Shown here: piece by piece, positions 26,235-34,318 of the stretch
How the letters are laid out: each line of letters begins with the position of its first letter
Numbering within the stretch: position 1 is the stretch's first letter
Assembly (NCBI GenBank): GCA_017395045.1
Contig: JAFPWG010000002.1
Coordinates: forward strand, 61,814-125,813
Origin: Bacteroidales bacterium
GTDB lineage: Bacteria > Bacteroidota > Bacteroidia > Bacteroidales > UBA932
Length of the DNA stretch: 64,000 nucleotides
Reading direction: 5' to 3'
Notes under the pieces: model-generated
The model's input: only the letters and a program-made list of their open reading frames with translations
Database searches by the model: none
Told to the model about the DNA's origin: nothing
Made by a program: the position numbers and the translations under genes

Positions 26235-27010
26235 AACCCGTCGTCCGCATCATCCTCGCCGTCGTAGTCCTCGCCGCCTGCCTCTTCCTGTGGCTGGTGG
26301 GAGACCGCGTGGCTGCGCTGAACCGCCGGGAAGTGACCTGCAAAGGCGTCGAGGCCGTCATCGCCGACAGCCTCGAGCGGAAGTTCGTCTCCCCGGACGA
26401 CATCCGCGACTGGATGGCGGATTACGGCACCTGGGCGGGCCTGCGGCTGGACAGCCTGGACCTGTGCCGGGTGGAGGAGATCATCGACCACAAGAGCGCC
26501 GTCCGCAAGAGCCAGGCCTGGCTCACCGACGACGGCATGCTGCACGTGAGCATCACCCAGCGCGAGCCGGTGGTCCGGTTCCAGGGCCCTTCCGGCGGAT
26601 TCTACGCCGACCGGGAAGGCTACCTGTTCCCCCTCCAGTCGCGCTTCACCGCCCGTGTCCCCGTCGTGGACGGAGCCCTGCCGGTGAAACTGGAGAAAGG
26701 TTTCAAGGGCGAGCCGCAGTCCGATCAGGAGAAAGAATGGGTCCACTCCGTCCTCCGCCTGGTGAAATACCTCGCCGACCGGAAGGAATGGGGCGACCTC
26801 GTGGGCCAGATCAACGTCCTGAAGGGCGGCGACCTCGTGCTCATCCCCCGCGAAGGAACAGAGCGGTTCCTCTTCGGGACGCCTACGGACATCGAGGCCA
26901 AGTTCGGCCGCATCCGCAAGTATTACGAGGGCATCGCCCCGCTCCGCGAAACGCCCTACAAGACCGTGAACGTCAAGTACGACGGTCAAATCATCTGTCG
27001 AAACAAATAA
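26231..27010 (+). CDS. ftsQ: cell division protein FtsQ
   Basis: 259 residues with a single N-terminal membrane segment (about 5-23) and a periplasmic part. Residues 35-100 fit a POTRA domain, and the beta domain follows. FtsQ recruits FtsL and its partners to the divisome. Divergent from proteobacterial FtsQ; the topology, length and position before ftsA make the call firm. It overlaps murC by 4 bases; ftsA follows after 7. Confidence 0.9.
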   Translation: MKPVVRIILAVVVLAACLFLWLVGDRVAALNRREVTCKGVEAVIADSLERKFVSPDDIRDWMADYGTWAGLRLDSLDLCRVEEIIDHKSAVRKSQAWLTDDGMLHVSITQREPVVRFQGPSGGFYADREGYLFPLQSRFTARVPVVDGALPVKLEKGFKGEPQSDQEKEWVHSVLRLVKYLADRKEWGDLVGQINVLKGGDLVLIPREGTERFLFGTPTDIEAKFGRIRKYYEGIAPLRETPYKTVNVKYDGQIICRNK

Positions 27011-27017
27011 TCGCGAT

Positions 27018-28502
27018 ATGGAAGAACGGTACATTGCATCCATCGACCTGGGAACCTCGAAGTTCGGGCTCTGCGTAGCCCGCGTCAAAGGGGACGACGT
27101 CCAGATCGTCTATTACAAGGAAACCCCGTCCGCCGGCATCCGGGGAAGCGTCGTGCAGAACCCGATGAAGGCCTCGGCTCCCCTGCGCAAAGCCATCGAG
27201 GAGGCCGAGAACGAACTGATGATCAAGATCCTGCAGGTCGTCGTGGGCATGCCCCGCAGCGACGTGCAGCAGGAGACGGCCACCGGGACCATCGAACGGA
27301 CCTCACCCGATGAGTACATCACCGAAGAGGAAGTGGAGAACCTGAAGTCGATGGCCGTGGAGTCCTACCCGCTGGACGACACCGCGAGCCAGATCATGTA
27401 CGGGGCCGTCGCCCAGTCCTTCTCCATCGACGACCAGATCCAGCTGGTGGAAAGCGATGTGGTGGGTACCCTTTCCCGTTCGCTCGAAGGGAACTTCAAG
27501 GTGTTCATCGGCAGTCGCCGGGCCACCGCCGCCGTGGACAAGATCTTCAATTCGATGGATATCGCCATCGCGAAGAAATATTTTCTCCCGGACGTGGTCG
27601 CGAAAACCGTCCTGTCCGAGGAAGACCGCCAGAACGGTGTCGCCCTCGTGGACGTGGGAGCCGGCGTGACCTCCGTGGCCATCTACCACGGCGGCATCAT
27701 GCGCTACTACGAAGCGATCCCCTTCGGCGGAAAGACCATCACCAGCGATCTCCGCACAGAGTGCTCCATCTCCGAGGACCTCGCCGAGAAGATCAAGCTC
27801 AAGTTCGGCGCCTGCCTGCCGGGCAAGCTCGCTTCCCTGAGTGAAAAGGTGCTCCAGATCCGTCTCACGGAACCTTATAAGGAGGTGAGTGTCAAGTATA
27901 TCTCCGAGATTATCGACGCCCGTTGCCGCGAAATCATCGACGCCGTGCTCTATTACATCCAGGAGAGCGGACTGGAGAACAACCTCCGCAGCGGTATCGT
28001 CCTTACGGGCGGCGGCGCATCCCTCGTGAACTTCGCGAACCTGTTCAAGGACATGTCCGGTTACGAGGTCCGCATCGGCTTCCCGAGGCATCTGTTCTCC
28101 GCTTCCGTGGGTTCCGGCATCTACGAGCCGTCGGCGACCTCTGCTATCGGCATGGTCCTGGCCGCCAAGGACGACCGGTTGCCCGACTGCATCACCCGTC
28201 CCGAACCCGCTTGGAACCAGGAGCCTGAAGTGGTGGAAGAGGAAGAAGAACCCACGGTACCGGAAGGTTTCTTCGTCCCCGACTCCACCTTCGACAAGGG
28301 CGAGCAGGGCACGCTGATTCCCGAGGAGGAATATGGTGAAAAGGTAACCGAAGAAGAGCCCAAGGCCAAGAAAAAGAAGGAACCGAAACCCAAGAAGGAA
28401 CCCAAGCCCAAGAAGGAGCGGATCTTCTGGAAGAAGCTCGGCGAGAACGTGAAGACCGGCCTCCTGGGATTTTACGATGAAATGACCAAAGAAGACGAAT
28501 AG
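27018..28502 (+). CDS. ftsA: cell division protein FtsA
   Basis: 494 residues. The actin-fold phosphate motifs are SIDLGTSKFGL (about 8-18) and ALVDVGAGVTSVAIY (about 210-224), with the adenosine motif VLTGGGASL near 330. The extra C-terminal stretch (about 400-475) is Glu/Lys/Pro-rich, then IFWKKLGENVKTGL gives an amphipathic membrane-targeting helix. FtsA anchors FtsZ to the membrane. ftsZ begins 5 bases later. Confidence 0.95.
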   Translation: MEERYIASIDLGTSKFGLCVARVKGDDVQIVYYKETPSAGIRGSVVQNPMKASAPLRKAIEEAENELMIKILQVVVGMPRSDVQQETATGTIERTSPDEYITEEEVENLKSMAVESYPLDDTASQIMYGAVAQSFSIDDQIQLVESDVVGTLSRSLEGNFKVFIGSRRATAAVDKIFNSMDIAIAKKYFLPDVVAKTVLSEEDRQNGVALVDVGAGVTSVAIYHGGIMRYYEAIPFGGKTITSDLRTECSISEDLAEKIKLKFGACLPGKLASLSEKVLQIRLTEPYKEVSVKYISEIIDARCREIIDAVLYYIQESGLENNLRSGIVLTGGGASLVNFANLFKDMSGYEVRIGFPRHLFSASVGSGIYEPSATSAIGMVLAAKDDRLPDCITRPEPAWNQEPEVVEEEEEPTVPEGFFVPDSTFDKGEQGTLIPEEEYGEKVTEEEPKAKKKKEPKPKKEPKPKKERIFWKKLGENVKTGLLGFYDEMTKEDE

Positions 28503-28507
28503 GCGCT

Positions 28508-29761
28508 ATGGAATTCGACATCAACAAGGACATCATGCCCCGGGAGTGGGTCGAGGAAAACTCCATCATCAAGGTCATCGGCGTGGGCGGCGGAGGCTGC
28601 AATGCCGTGAACTACATGTACAGGCAGAAGATCAAGGGCTGCAACTTCATCGTGTGCAACACCGACTCGCAGGCCCTCTTCAAGAGCGAAGTCCCCACCA
28701 AGATCCAGATGGGCGCCAAGGGACTGGGCGCGGGTACGGACCCGACCGAAGGCCGCAACGCAGCCCTGGAATCCCAGGACGAAATCGCCGCCAAGGCGCT
28801 GGACAACGGCACGGAGATGCTGTTCATTACCGCCGGCATGGGCGGCGGCACGGGCACGGGCGCCTCGCCGGTCATCGCCAAGATGGCCAAGGACCGCGGC
28901 ATCCTCACCGTCGCCGTCGTCACCATCCCGTTCAAGAACGAAGGCAATGAATCCCAGTCCAAGGCCATCGACGGCATCCGGGAACTGGAAAAGAACGTGG
29001 ACAGCCTCCTGATCATCAATAACGAGAAGCTTTACGAATTCTTCGGCGACACCCTCGTCCAGGAGGCCTTCCCGATGGCCGACGAGGTCCTTGCCACCGC
29101 CGTGCGGGGCATCATCGAGGTGATTACCCAGCCGGGCTACATCAACGTGGACTTCAAGGACGTATCCAAGATGATGCGCGACTCCGGAATGGCGCTGATG
29201 GGAACCGGCGTGGGGACGGGCAACAACCGCCTCGAGGACGCCGTCAAGGGTGCCTTCGAGTCCCCGCTCCTCAACGACTTCGACCTCAAGACCGCGAAGA
29301 ACGTCCTCATCAACATCACCTCCGGCAACAATGAGCGGGGCATCAAGATGAAGGAACTGGAGACCATCGACCAGATGATTACCGAGTACACCGGCAATGC
29401 CAACCGTTTCAAGAAAGGCCTCATCTGGGACGACGACCCGGAGATCGGCGACAAAGTGCGGATTACGGCCATCGTCACGGGCTTCGACATGGGCAAGCTG
29501 GGCGACATCACGGACGTGAACCTGGGGAACCTCGTGATTATCGACAGCGGCTATGAGTGGAGCACTCCCCGCAGGGGCGAGGAAGTTCCCCTCCCCGACA
29601 TGACGCCGAGCATCAAGGTGGGATTCAACACCTCGGAGAATGCCCGCCGCTTCAACTTCACCGCCGACACCAAGCCGTGCCTGTGCGTGGAGCCCGGCCA
29701 GAGCATCAGCGAACTGGAGGCCGTCCCGGCGATCCGCCGGGCGCATGCCGAGAAAAAATAA
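28508..29761 (+). CDS. ftsZ: cell division GTPase FtsZ
   Basis: 417 residues. The tubulin signature GGGTGTG is at residues 112-118, the N-terminal nucleotide loop is GVGGGGCNAV, and the T7 loop region FPMADEVLATA is present. The linker is short, and the last 16 residues (ELEAVPAIRRAHAEKK) resemble the conserved C-terminal peptide that binds FtsA. It polymerises with GTP into the Z-ring. Last gene of the dcw cluster; its stop abuts the convergent gltX stop with no spacer. Confidence 0.97.
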   Translation: MEFDINKDIMPREWVEENSIIKVIGVGGGGCNAVNYMYRQKIKGCNFIVCNTDSQALFKSEVPTKIQMGAKGLGAGTDPTEGRNAALESQDEIAAKALDNGTEMLFITAGMGGGTGTGASPVIAKMAKDRGILTVAVVTIPFKNEGNESQSKAIDGIRELEKNVDSLLIINNEKLYEFFGDTLVQEAFPMADEVLATAVRGIIEVITQPGYINVDFKDVSKMMRDSGMALMGTGVGTGNNRLEDAVKGAFESPLLNDFDLKTAKNVLINITSGNNERGIKMKELETIDQMITEYTGNANRFKKGLIWDDDPEIGDKVRITAIVTGFDMGKLGDITDVNLGNLVIIDSGYEWSTPRRGEEVPLPDMTPSIKVGFNTSENARRFNFTADTKPCLCVEPGQSISELEAVPAIRRAHAEKK

Positions 29762-31543
29762 CTAAATCCGTCCCAGCCGGTTGGCGACAAAGGTCATCCG
29801 GCGGGCGAATTCCTTGCGGCCGATGAGGGAGATGATGGCGGCGATGCCCAGGCCGGAAGCGCTGCCCGTGAGGGCGAGACGCAGGCTGTTCATCACCTTG
29901 CCCATCGGATACTCGCGCATCTTGATGTAGTCTTCCAGTTCTTTCTCCAGGACAGGCTGTTCCAGGGAGCCGCGGTACACTTCCAGGTCGTCGAAACCGA
30001 ATTCGCGGCCGGTGATGTGCTGGCACACTTCGAAGACATACTCGTACCAGTCCGGCTTCCAGAACTTGTCCACGTCCTTGGCCACGAACGGAGCCGTGGC
30101 CGCGTCGTCGTACACCTTGGCGCGGGGGTCCGGAACCCGGTTGGGATCCGCCGGCTTCTCGTTCACGCCGGCTCCGGCTTTTACGCCGAATGCCTCGAAC
30201 TCCTCGGGAGCCACGAAAAGGTACGGCGCAATGGTCCAGAAATCGGATACGAAGGTAGCGCGCTCCCTGATGAGTTCCACGACGCGGGAAACATAGCAAG
30301 TCGTGAAGATATGGTTCTGGAAATCATAGCCTTCGGCGGTGAGCTCCGCACCGGCCACTAGGGCGCAGGCGGGGCAGTCCACGACTTTGATCCCGTGCGA
30401 TTCCAGGATGGGAATGTACAGCTGCACAAGCTCTTCCGTGGATTTCTGGCGGAGGTATTCCTTGTTGTACCACTTGGCTTTGTCGGCATTGAACCGGGCG
30501 CCGGACTTGATGACGCGCTCCAGCGAGAACACGGGAACGAGTTCATCCAGCGTGTACAGTTCCGTGTCATCACCCGGGTTCCAGCCCAGGAAGGCGAGCA
30601 TGTTCACGAAGGCCTCGGGGAAATAGCCGTCCTCGCGATAACCGCGGGAGACTTCGCCTTCTGCATTGACCCACCGCAAAGGGAACACCGGGAAGCCCAG
30701 GCGGTCGCCGTCGCGCTTGGAGAGCTTTCCCTTTCCGTCCGGCTTCAGCAGGAGGGAGAGGTGGGCGAACCGGGGCATGGTGTTGGTCCATCCAAACGCT
30801 TCATACAGAAGGTAATGGAGCGGCAGGGACGGCAGCCATTCCTCGCCGCGGATGACTTCGGAAATCTCCATCAGATGGTCGTCCACGATATTGGCGAGGT
30901 GATAGGTGGGCAGTTCGTCGGCCCGCTTCCACAGGACCTTGTCGTCCAGGGTGTCGGTATTGACAGAAATGTGGCCGCGGATGAGGTCGTCCATTTCCAC
31001 GATCCTGCCGGCGGGCATCTTGAAACGCACCGTCCAGGTGGCCGTATCCTCCAGCAAGCGACGGACTTCGGCCTCGGGAATCGTCAGGGAATTACGCATC
31101 TTCATCCGGGTGACGGCATTGTAGGTGAACGTCTGCCCGGCGGCTTCGGCCTCCTTGCGGCAGGCATCCAGCTCTTCGGGGGTGTCGAAAGCGTAATAGG
31201 CCCATCCCGCCTCCACCAGCTGGTCGGCGTAGTCCCGGTAGATGGGACGGCGCTGGCTCTGGCGGTACGGAGCGTGCGGGTGCTTCGGCGAAGGAGTCTC
31301 GACCACCTTCCCGTCGGCATCCACGCCTTCGTCGGGAACGATGCCGCACCAGCGCAGCGCCTCGATGATATACTGCTCGGCACCCGGGACGAACCGGTTC
31401 GAGTCGGTATCTTCGATGCGGAGGATGAAATCTCCGCCGTGTTGCTTGGCATACAGGTAATTATACAGGGCCGTCCGGACGCCGCCCATATGGAGCGGTC
31501 CGGTCGGGGACGGGGCGAATCTGACGCGTGTTCTTCTTTCCAT
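29762..31543 (-). CDS. gltX: glutamate-tRNA ligase
   Basis: 593 residues from MERRTRVRF. The class I HIGH-type motif is in SPTGPLHMGGVRT (residues 9-21), and the KMSKS-type loop is KLSKRDGDR (about 260). It charges tRNA-Glu. It is longer than most bacterial GluRS (about 470-510); the extra length is mainly in the anticodon-binding half (about residues 430-560). GlnRS is unlikely given the N-terminal motifs. Confidence 0.94.
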   Translation of the reverse strand: MERRTRVRFAPSPTGPLHMGGVRTALYNYLYAKQHGGDFILRIEDTDSNRFVPGAEQYIIEALRWCGIVPDEGVDADGKVVETPSPKHPHAPYRQSQRRPIYRDYADQLVEAGWAYYAFDTPEELDACRKEAEAAGQTFTYNAVTRMKMRNSLTIPEAEVRRLLEDTATWTVRFKMPAGRIVEMDDLIRGHISVNTDTLDDKVLWKRADELPTYHLANIVDDHLMEISEVIRGEEWLPSLPLHYLLYEAFGWTNTMPRFAHLSLLLKPDGKGKLSKRDGDRLGFPVFPLRWVNAEGEVSRGYREDGYFPEAFVNMLAFLGWNPGDDTELYTLDELVPVFSLERVIKSGARFNADKAKWYNKEYLRQKSTEELVQLYIPILESHGIKVVDCPACALVAGAELTAEGYDFQNHIFTTCYVSRVVELIRERATFVSDFWTIAPYLFVAPEEFEAFGVKAGAGVNEKPADPNRVPDPRAKVYDDAATAPFVAKDVDKFWKPDWYEYVFEVCQHITGREFGFDDLEVYRGSLEQPVLEKELEDYIKMREYPMGKVMNSLRLALTGSASGLGIAAIISLIGRKEFARRMTFVANRLGRI

Positions 31544-31570
31544 AACAAGGTTTGGATCGGTTGCGGAATA

Positions 31571-31578
31571 CAAATTTA
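31571..31578 (-). promoter_or_regulatory. -7 box upstream of gltX
   Basis: On the minus strand TAAATTTG matches TAnnTTTG and ends 27 bases before the gltX ATG. No clear -33 element is seen. Confidence 0.45.
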
Positions 31579-31644
31579 AACATTTTCAGCGGGATTGCCT
31601 TAAAAAAAGCACACCTCCCTGTCATTCCCCTGCGGCCAATATCA

Positions 31645-31687
31645 TCAACACGCTGATTATCAATAATATAAACCACAAGAGGTGCAC
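31645..31687. repeat. dispersed repeat copy A between gltX and truB
   Basis: The stretch contains TCAACACGCTGATTATCAA (31645-31663) and AGAGGTGCAC (31678-31687). Both blocks recur near 48767-48843. A CACCTC block at 31612-31617 is complementary to the GAGGTG at 31679-31684, so the region can pair with itself. The remaining bases between gltX and truB show no gene. Confidence 0.45.
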
Positions 31688-31693
31688 AGAAGC

Positions 31694-32569
31694 CTACTCG
31701 GCGAGGAGCGAAAGGGCTTCTTGGAGAGACAGGGCCTCTTCCAGGCAGAAGGTGCCCGTTTTCGTGCGGATGAGGCCGCCAAGGTGCGCACCGGAGCCGA
31801 GGGCTTCGCCGAGGTCGCGGGCGAAGGCGCGGATGTACGTGCCCTTGGAGCACGCGATGCGGATCCGCGCCTCCGGAAGGCCAAGGGACGACGTGTCCGC
31901 GACGTGGATTCGGGATGATGCGGTACCCAGGGCATCCTCTGAATCTCCCCCTACCCGATCCCCGGAGACGGATGCCTCCCTGAAATCAAGCAATTCCACT
32001 TCGTGAAGGGTAATGGTGCTGTGATGGAGCGTTTCCAGGGCGGCCGCGTCAAAGTCCGGGTCGACAATCCCTTTCTGCGCGTTCCGGTACATCTTGCGGG
32101 CCATTTCGTAAGCGCGGACACCGTCCACGGATTTGGCGCTGAAAAGGGGCGCAACCTGTTCCTGCGTACCGATGAAAGCCGGCAGCACCGCACGGACGGC
32201 CTCTTCGGTCACGTGCCCGCAAGGGAAAGTACGGTCCACTTCCTTCTCCAAGTCGTACGAAGGCGTAGTGGCGCCGAAACGGACGACCGCCTCATACTCC
32301 TTGTCATGGTCCTGGAACTCCTGCGCCCGCTTGCAGGCCGGGCCGATACATACGAGCAATACGCCCGTAGCCAGGGGATCCAGCGTGCCGGCATGGCCCA
32401 CCTTCAGGTTCTTCTTGTGGAAGTGCTTGATAGCTGCAAACTTGACCTTCCGGATGACATCGGCCGAAGTCCAACGGTACGGCTTGTCCACCGGCAGGAC
32501 AATCCCGTCGGGGTAATCCGCGATGTCATGGGAAAGAACCGTTCCCGGGGCAGGGACAAGCAGGCTCAT
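31694..32569 (-). CDS. truB: tRNA pseudouridine-55 synthase TruB
   Basis: 291 residues from MSLLVPAPG; the frame is open upstream but that part overlaps rpiB. The catalytic aspartate is D64 in GHAGTLDPLATGV. A low-complexity insertion (about 205-235, SVSGDRVGGDSEDALG) precedes the final domain with GTYIRAFARDLGEALG. It makes pseudouridine 55 in the tRNA T-loop. It overlaps rpiB by 4 bases. Confidence 0.93.
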   Translation of the reverse strand: MSLLVPAPGTVLSHDIADYPDGIVLPVDKPYRWTSADVIRKVKFAAIKHFHKKNLKVGHAGTLDPLATGVLLVCIGPACKRAQEFQDHDKEYEAVVRFGATTPSYDLEKEVDRTFPCGHVTEEAVRAVLPAFIGTQEQVAPLFSAKSVDGVRAYEMARKMYRNAQKGIVDPDFDAAALETLHHSTITLHEVELLDFREASVSGDRVGGDSEDALGTASSRIHVADTSSLGLPEARIRIACSKGTYIRAFARDLGEALGSGAHLGGLIRTKTGTFCLEEALSLQEALSLLAE

Positions 32570-32997
32570 CGGCAAGGCATCTTGTCGATGCGACGCTGGT
32601 GGCGGCCGCCTTCGAAGGAGGTGTCCAGCCAGGTGCGGACGATGTTGGAAGCGAGACGGTAGCTGATGAAACGGGCCGGGAGCACGAGGACGTTGGCGTT
32701 GTTGTGGGCCTTGACCAGACGGCCGACTTCGGAGGACCAGGCCAGGCCGGCCCGGATGCCCTGATGCTTGTTCAGGGTGATGGCCATTCCGTTTCCGGTC
32801 CCGCACAGGGCGATGCCCAGTTCCACTTCCCCGCCCTCGACGGCATTGGCCAGGCGGTGGGCAAAGTCGGGATAGTCGCAGCTTACCTCCGTGTCCGTCC
32901 CATAGTTAACCACTTCAATGCCGCGCTGACGCAGCATCTTCATCAATTTGTTCTTGTAGGCCACGCCCGCGTGGTCGTTGCAGATTCCTATTTTCAT
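32566..32997 (-). CDS. rpiB: ribose-5-phosphate isomerase B
   Basis: 143 residues starting MKIGICNDHAG, the standard RpiB start. The active-site cysteine lies in ALCGTGNGMAI and the phosphate-binding region includes HNNANVL. It interconverts ribose 5-phosphate and ribulose 5-phosphate in the pentose phosphate pathway. It overlaps the start of truB and the stop of the HprK-like gene by 4 bases each, so all three are probably one transcript. Confidence 0.94.
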   Translation of the reverse strand: MKIGICNDHAGVAYKNKLMKMLRQRGIEVVNYGTDTEVSCDYPDFAHRLANAVEGGEVELGIALCGTGNGMAITLNKHQGIRAGLAWSSEVGRLVKAHNNANVLVLPARFISYRLASNIVRTWLDTSFEGGRHQRRIDKMPCR

Positions 32998-34076
32998 GGT
33001 TCGATCGCTTGTTTGCAAACCCGGACCGCCTCTTCATCGGGGCGGCATTTCAACTGGAAGCAGGGAACGTTCATCGCCACCCGCTCGATGGTGGGAACGA
33101 GGAGCGACATCACATCGTGGTTCCAGCGGATGGTGGAGACGGCCGCGATAAGACTGGCATAGGCCTGGAGGGAATGCAGCCGCTCGATGCGGTTCTCCGG
33201 ATACTGTTCCAGCCGTACGAGTGCGTTCACCGGAGCGACGACATTGCGATAGCAAAGCGTCTTGCCGCTCCACGGAGAGCCGTATACGAGGAATCCACCG
33301 TCCTCACAGCGGATGATGGGATTGTCGTCGTTCATCAGGTCGGAATCGGGTACGAATTCGTGCCACAGGCGGCTGTGGGTGCTTTTTCCCGTACCGCTCA
33401 CCCCGAAGAACAGGTTGCCGCTGCCCTTGTACCGCGTAACGGATGCATGCAGCAGCAGCGTGTCCAGTCCCGCCGTCGCGAAGGTGTACTGGATCATCAG
33501 GGAAGTGTTCACATTGAACAGGGTGGTTTTCCCACCGATGCGCGGGCAGGGGTAATAATCCCCCACCGTATAGTCCCCGTTCATCACGAAATAGCCTGCG
33601 CGGACGCCCCTGGCCGGGAGGAATTCGTAGATGGTCTTCCCCTCGAAAGTATAGCCGTAATAGAAGGGAGGGCACTCGTCGACCGCGGTCACCATGGACC
33701 AGGACGGGCGCGTCTCCTCCAGCCAGGAAGGGGGCTCCGCGTGGACGGTCAATGTCAGGACAGGTTCCCCCTCCGACACCTCGAAAGGAGCGTATTGGAG
33801 GAAATCCAGGGCGTGACGGTACAGCGAACGCTCCTCCTCCCCCATCGTGTCCCACTTCTCGCGCGTCATCGGGTCCTTGCCCATCAGGGCTTCGTTCACG
33901 CCCAGCTGTTCCTGCCGGTCCGCCGGCACCGACTCCACGCCGATGTCTTCCCCATTCCGAAGCCGCTCCACAAGGGCTTCCTGCTGCGGGGTGAGGGCGC
34001 GGAAGGTCCACGGGGCCTCCAGGCAAACCCGCACCGGGTGCCCGCCGATCCGGTATAATCTGCTCTCCATTTTCAT
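32994..34076 (-). CDS. HPr kinase/phosphorylase-like P-loop protein
   Basis: 360 residues from ATG 34076 (MKMESRLYRIGG); ATG 34070 is an alternative. A Walker A motif GVSGTGKSTHSRLW (about residue 227-240) and MNDDNPII shortly after resemble the ATP and metal sites of HprK. A second glycine-rich loop, GSPWSGKT, follows 20 residues later. The N-terminal 200 residues are not the HprK sensor domain, and I do not recognise them. HprK-like proteins of this sort often accompany modified-peptide (RiPP) genes; here a small-peptide gene lies divergently 99 bases away. Function unknown. Confidence 0.7.
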   Translation of the reverse strand: MKMESRLYRIGGHPVRVCLEAPWTFRALTPQQEALVERLRNGEDIGVESVPADRQEQLGVNEALMGKDPMTREKWDTMGEEERSLYRHALDFLQYAPFEVSEGEPVLTLTVHAEPPSWLEETRPSWSMVTAVDECPPFYYGYTFEGKTIYEFLPARGVRAGYFVMNGDYTVGDYYPCPRIGGKTTLFNVNTSLMIQYTFATAGLDTLLLHASVTRYKGSGNLFFGVSGTGKSTHSRLWHEFVPDSDLMNDDNPIIRCEDGGFLVYGSPWSGKTLCYRNVVAPVNALVRLEQYPENRIERLHSLQAYASLIAAVSTIRWNHDVMSLLVPTIERVAMNVPCFQLKCRPDEEAVRVCKQAIEP

Positions 34077-34082
34077 AACATA

Positions 34083-34090
34083 CAAAGATG
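34083..34090 (-). promoter_or_regulatory. imperfect -7 box before the HprK-like gene
   Basis: Minus-strand CATCTTTG differs from TAnnTTTG at the first base and ends 6 bases before ATG 34076, which would give an almost leaderless transcript. Confidence 0.3.
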
Positions 34091-34135
34091 GCCAAATTCT
34101 TTGGATTATCCAATCCGGGAACGAAGTTTGCACAC

Positions 34136-34167
34136 CTTGCCAATCAAGAAATTAATCTGTACATTTG
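34136..34167 (+). promoter_or_regulatory. promoter of the small-peptide/nuclease pair
   Basis: CTTG (34136-34139), 20 bases, TACATTTG (34160-34167), a full -7 match. The peptide start codon is 8 bases later. Confidence 0.6.
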
Positions 34168-34175
34168 CGGTAATT

Positions 34176-34316
34176 ATGGAACTTCGCAAAGATTATCTGA
34201 AGCCGGACCTCCGCATCGCGGAAGTCCGCTTCGAGTACGCCCTGCTGCAATCGTCCGGGACGGACAGGGCGGACGACGGTTACGACCCCGGTATTGACCT
34301 TGGAGACCTCGACTGA
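34176..34316 (+). CDS. small peptide of the K-x-Y-x-x-P family, copy 1
   Basis: 46 residues, no signal peptide and no membrane segment. It begins MELRKDYLKPDLRIAEVRF, continues to LLQSSGTD and ends in an aspartate-rich tail. The layout matches four other short proteins in this window (near 40145, 50934, 53118 and 63589). It lies 2 bases before the nuclease lipoprotein gene and downstream of a good promoter, so it is very likely expressed with it. I know no function for it. The divergent HprK-like gene may be related. Confidence 0.72.
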   Translation: MELRKDYLKPDLRIAEVRFEYALLQSSGTDRADDGYDPGIDLGDLD

Positions 34317-34318
34317 CC

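Noticed and set aside
29750-29770. Possible terminator between ftsZ and gltX
   Set aside because: The stops abut with no spacer and no hairpin with a T-tract is visible.
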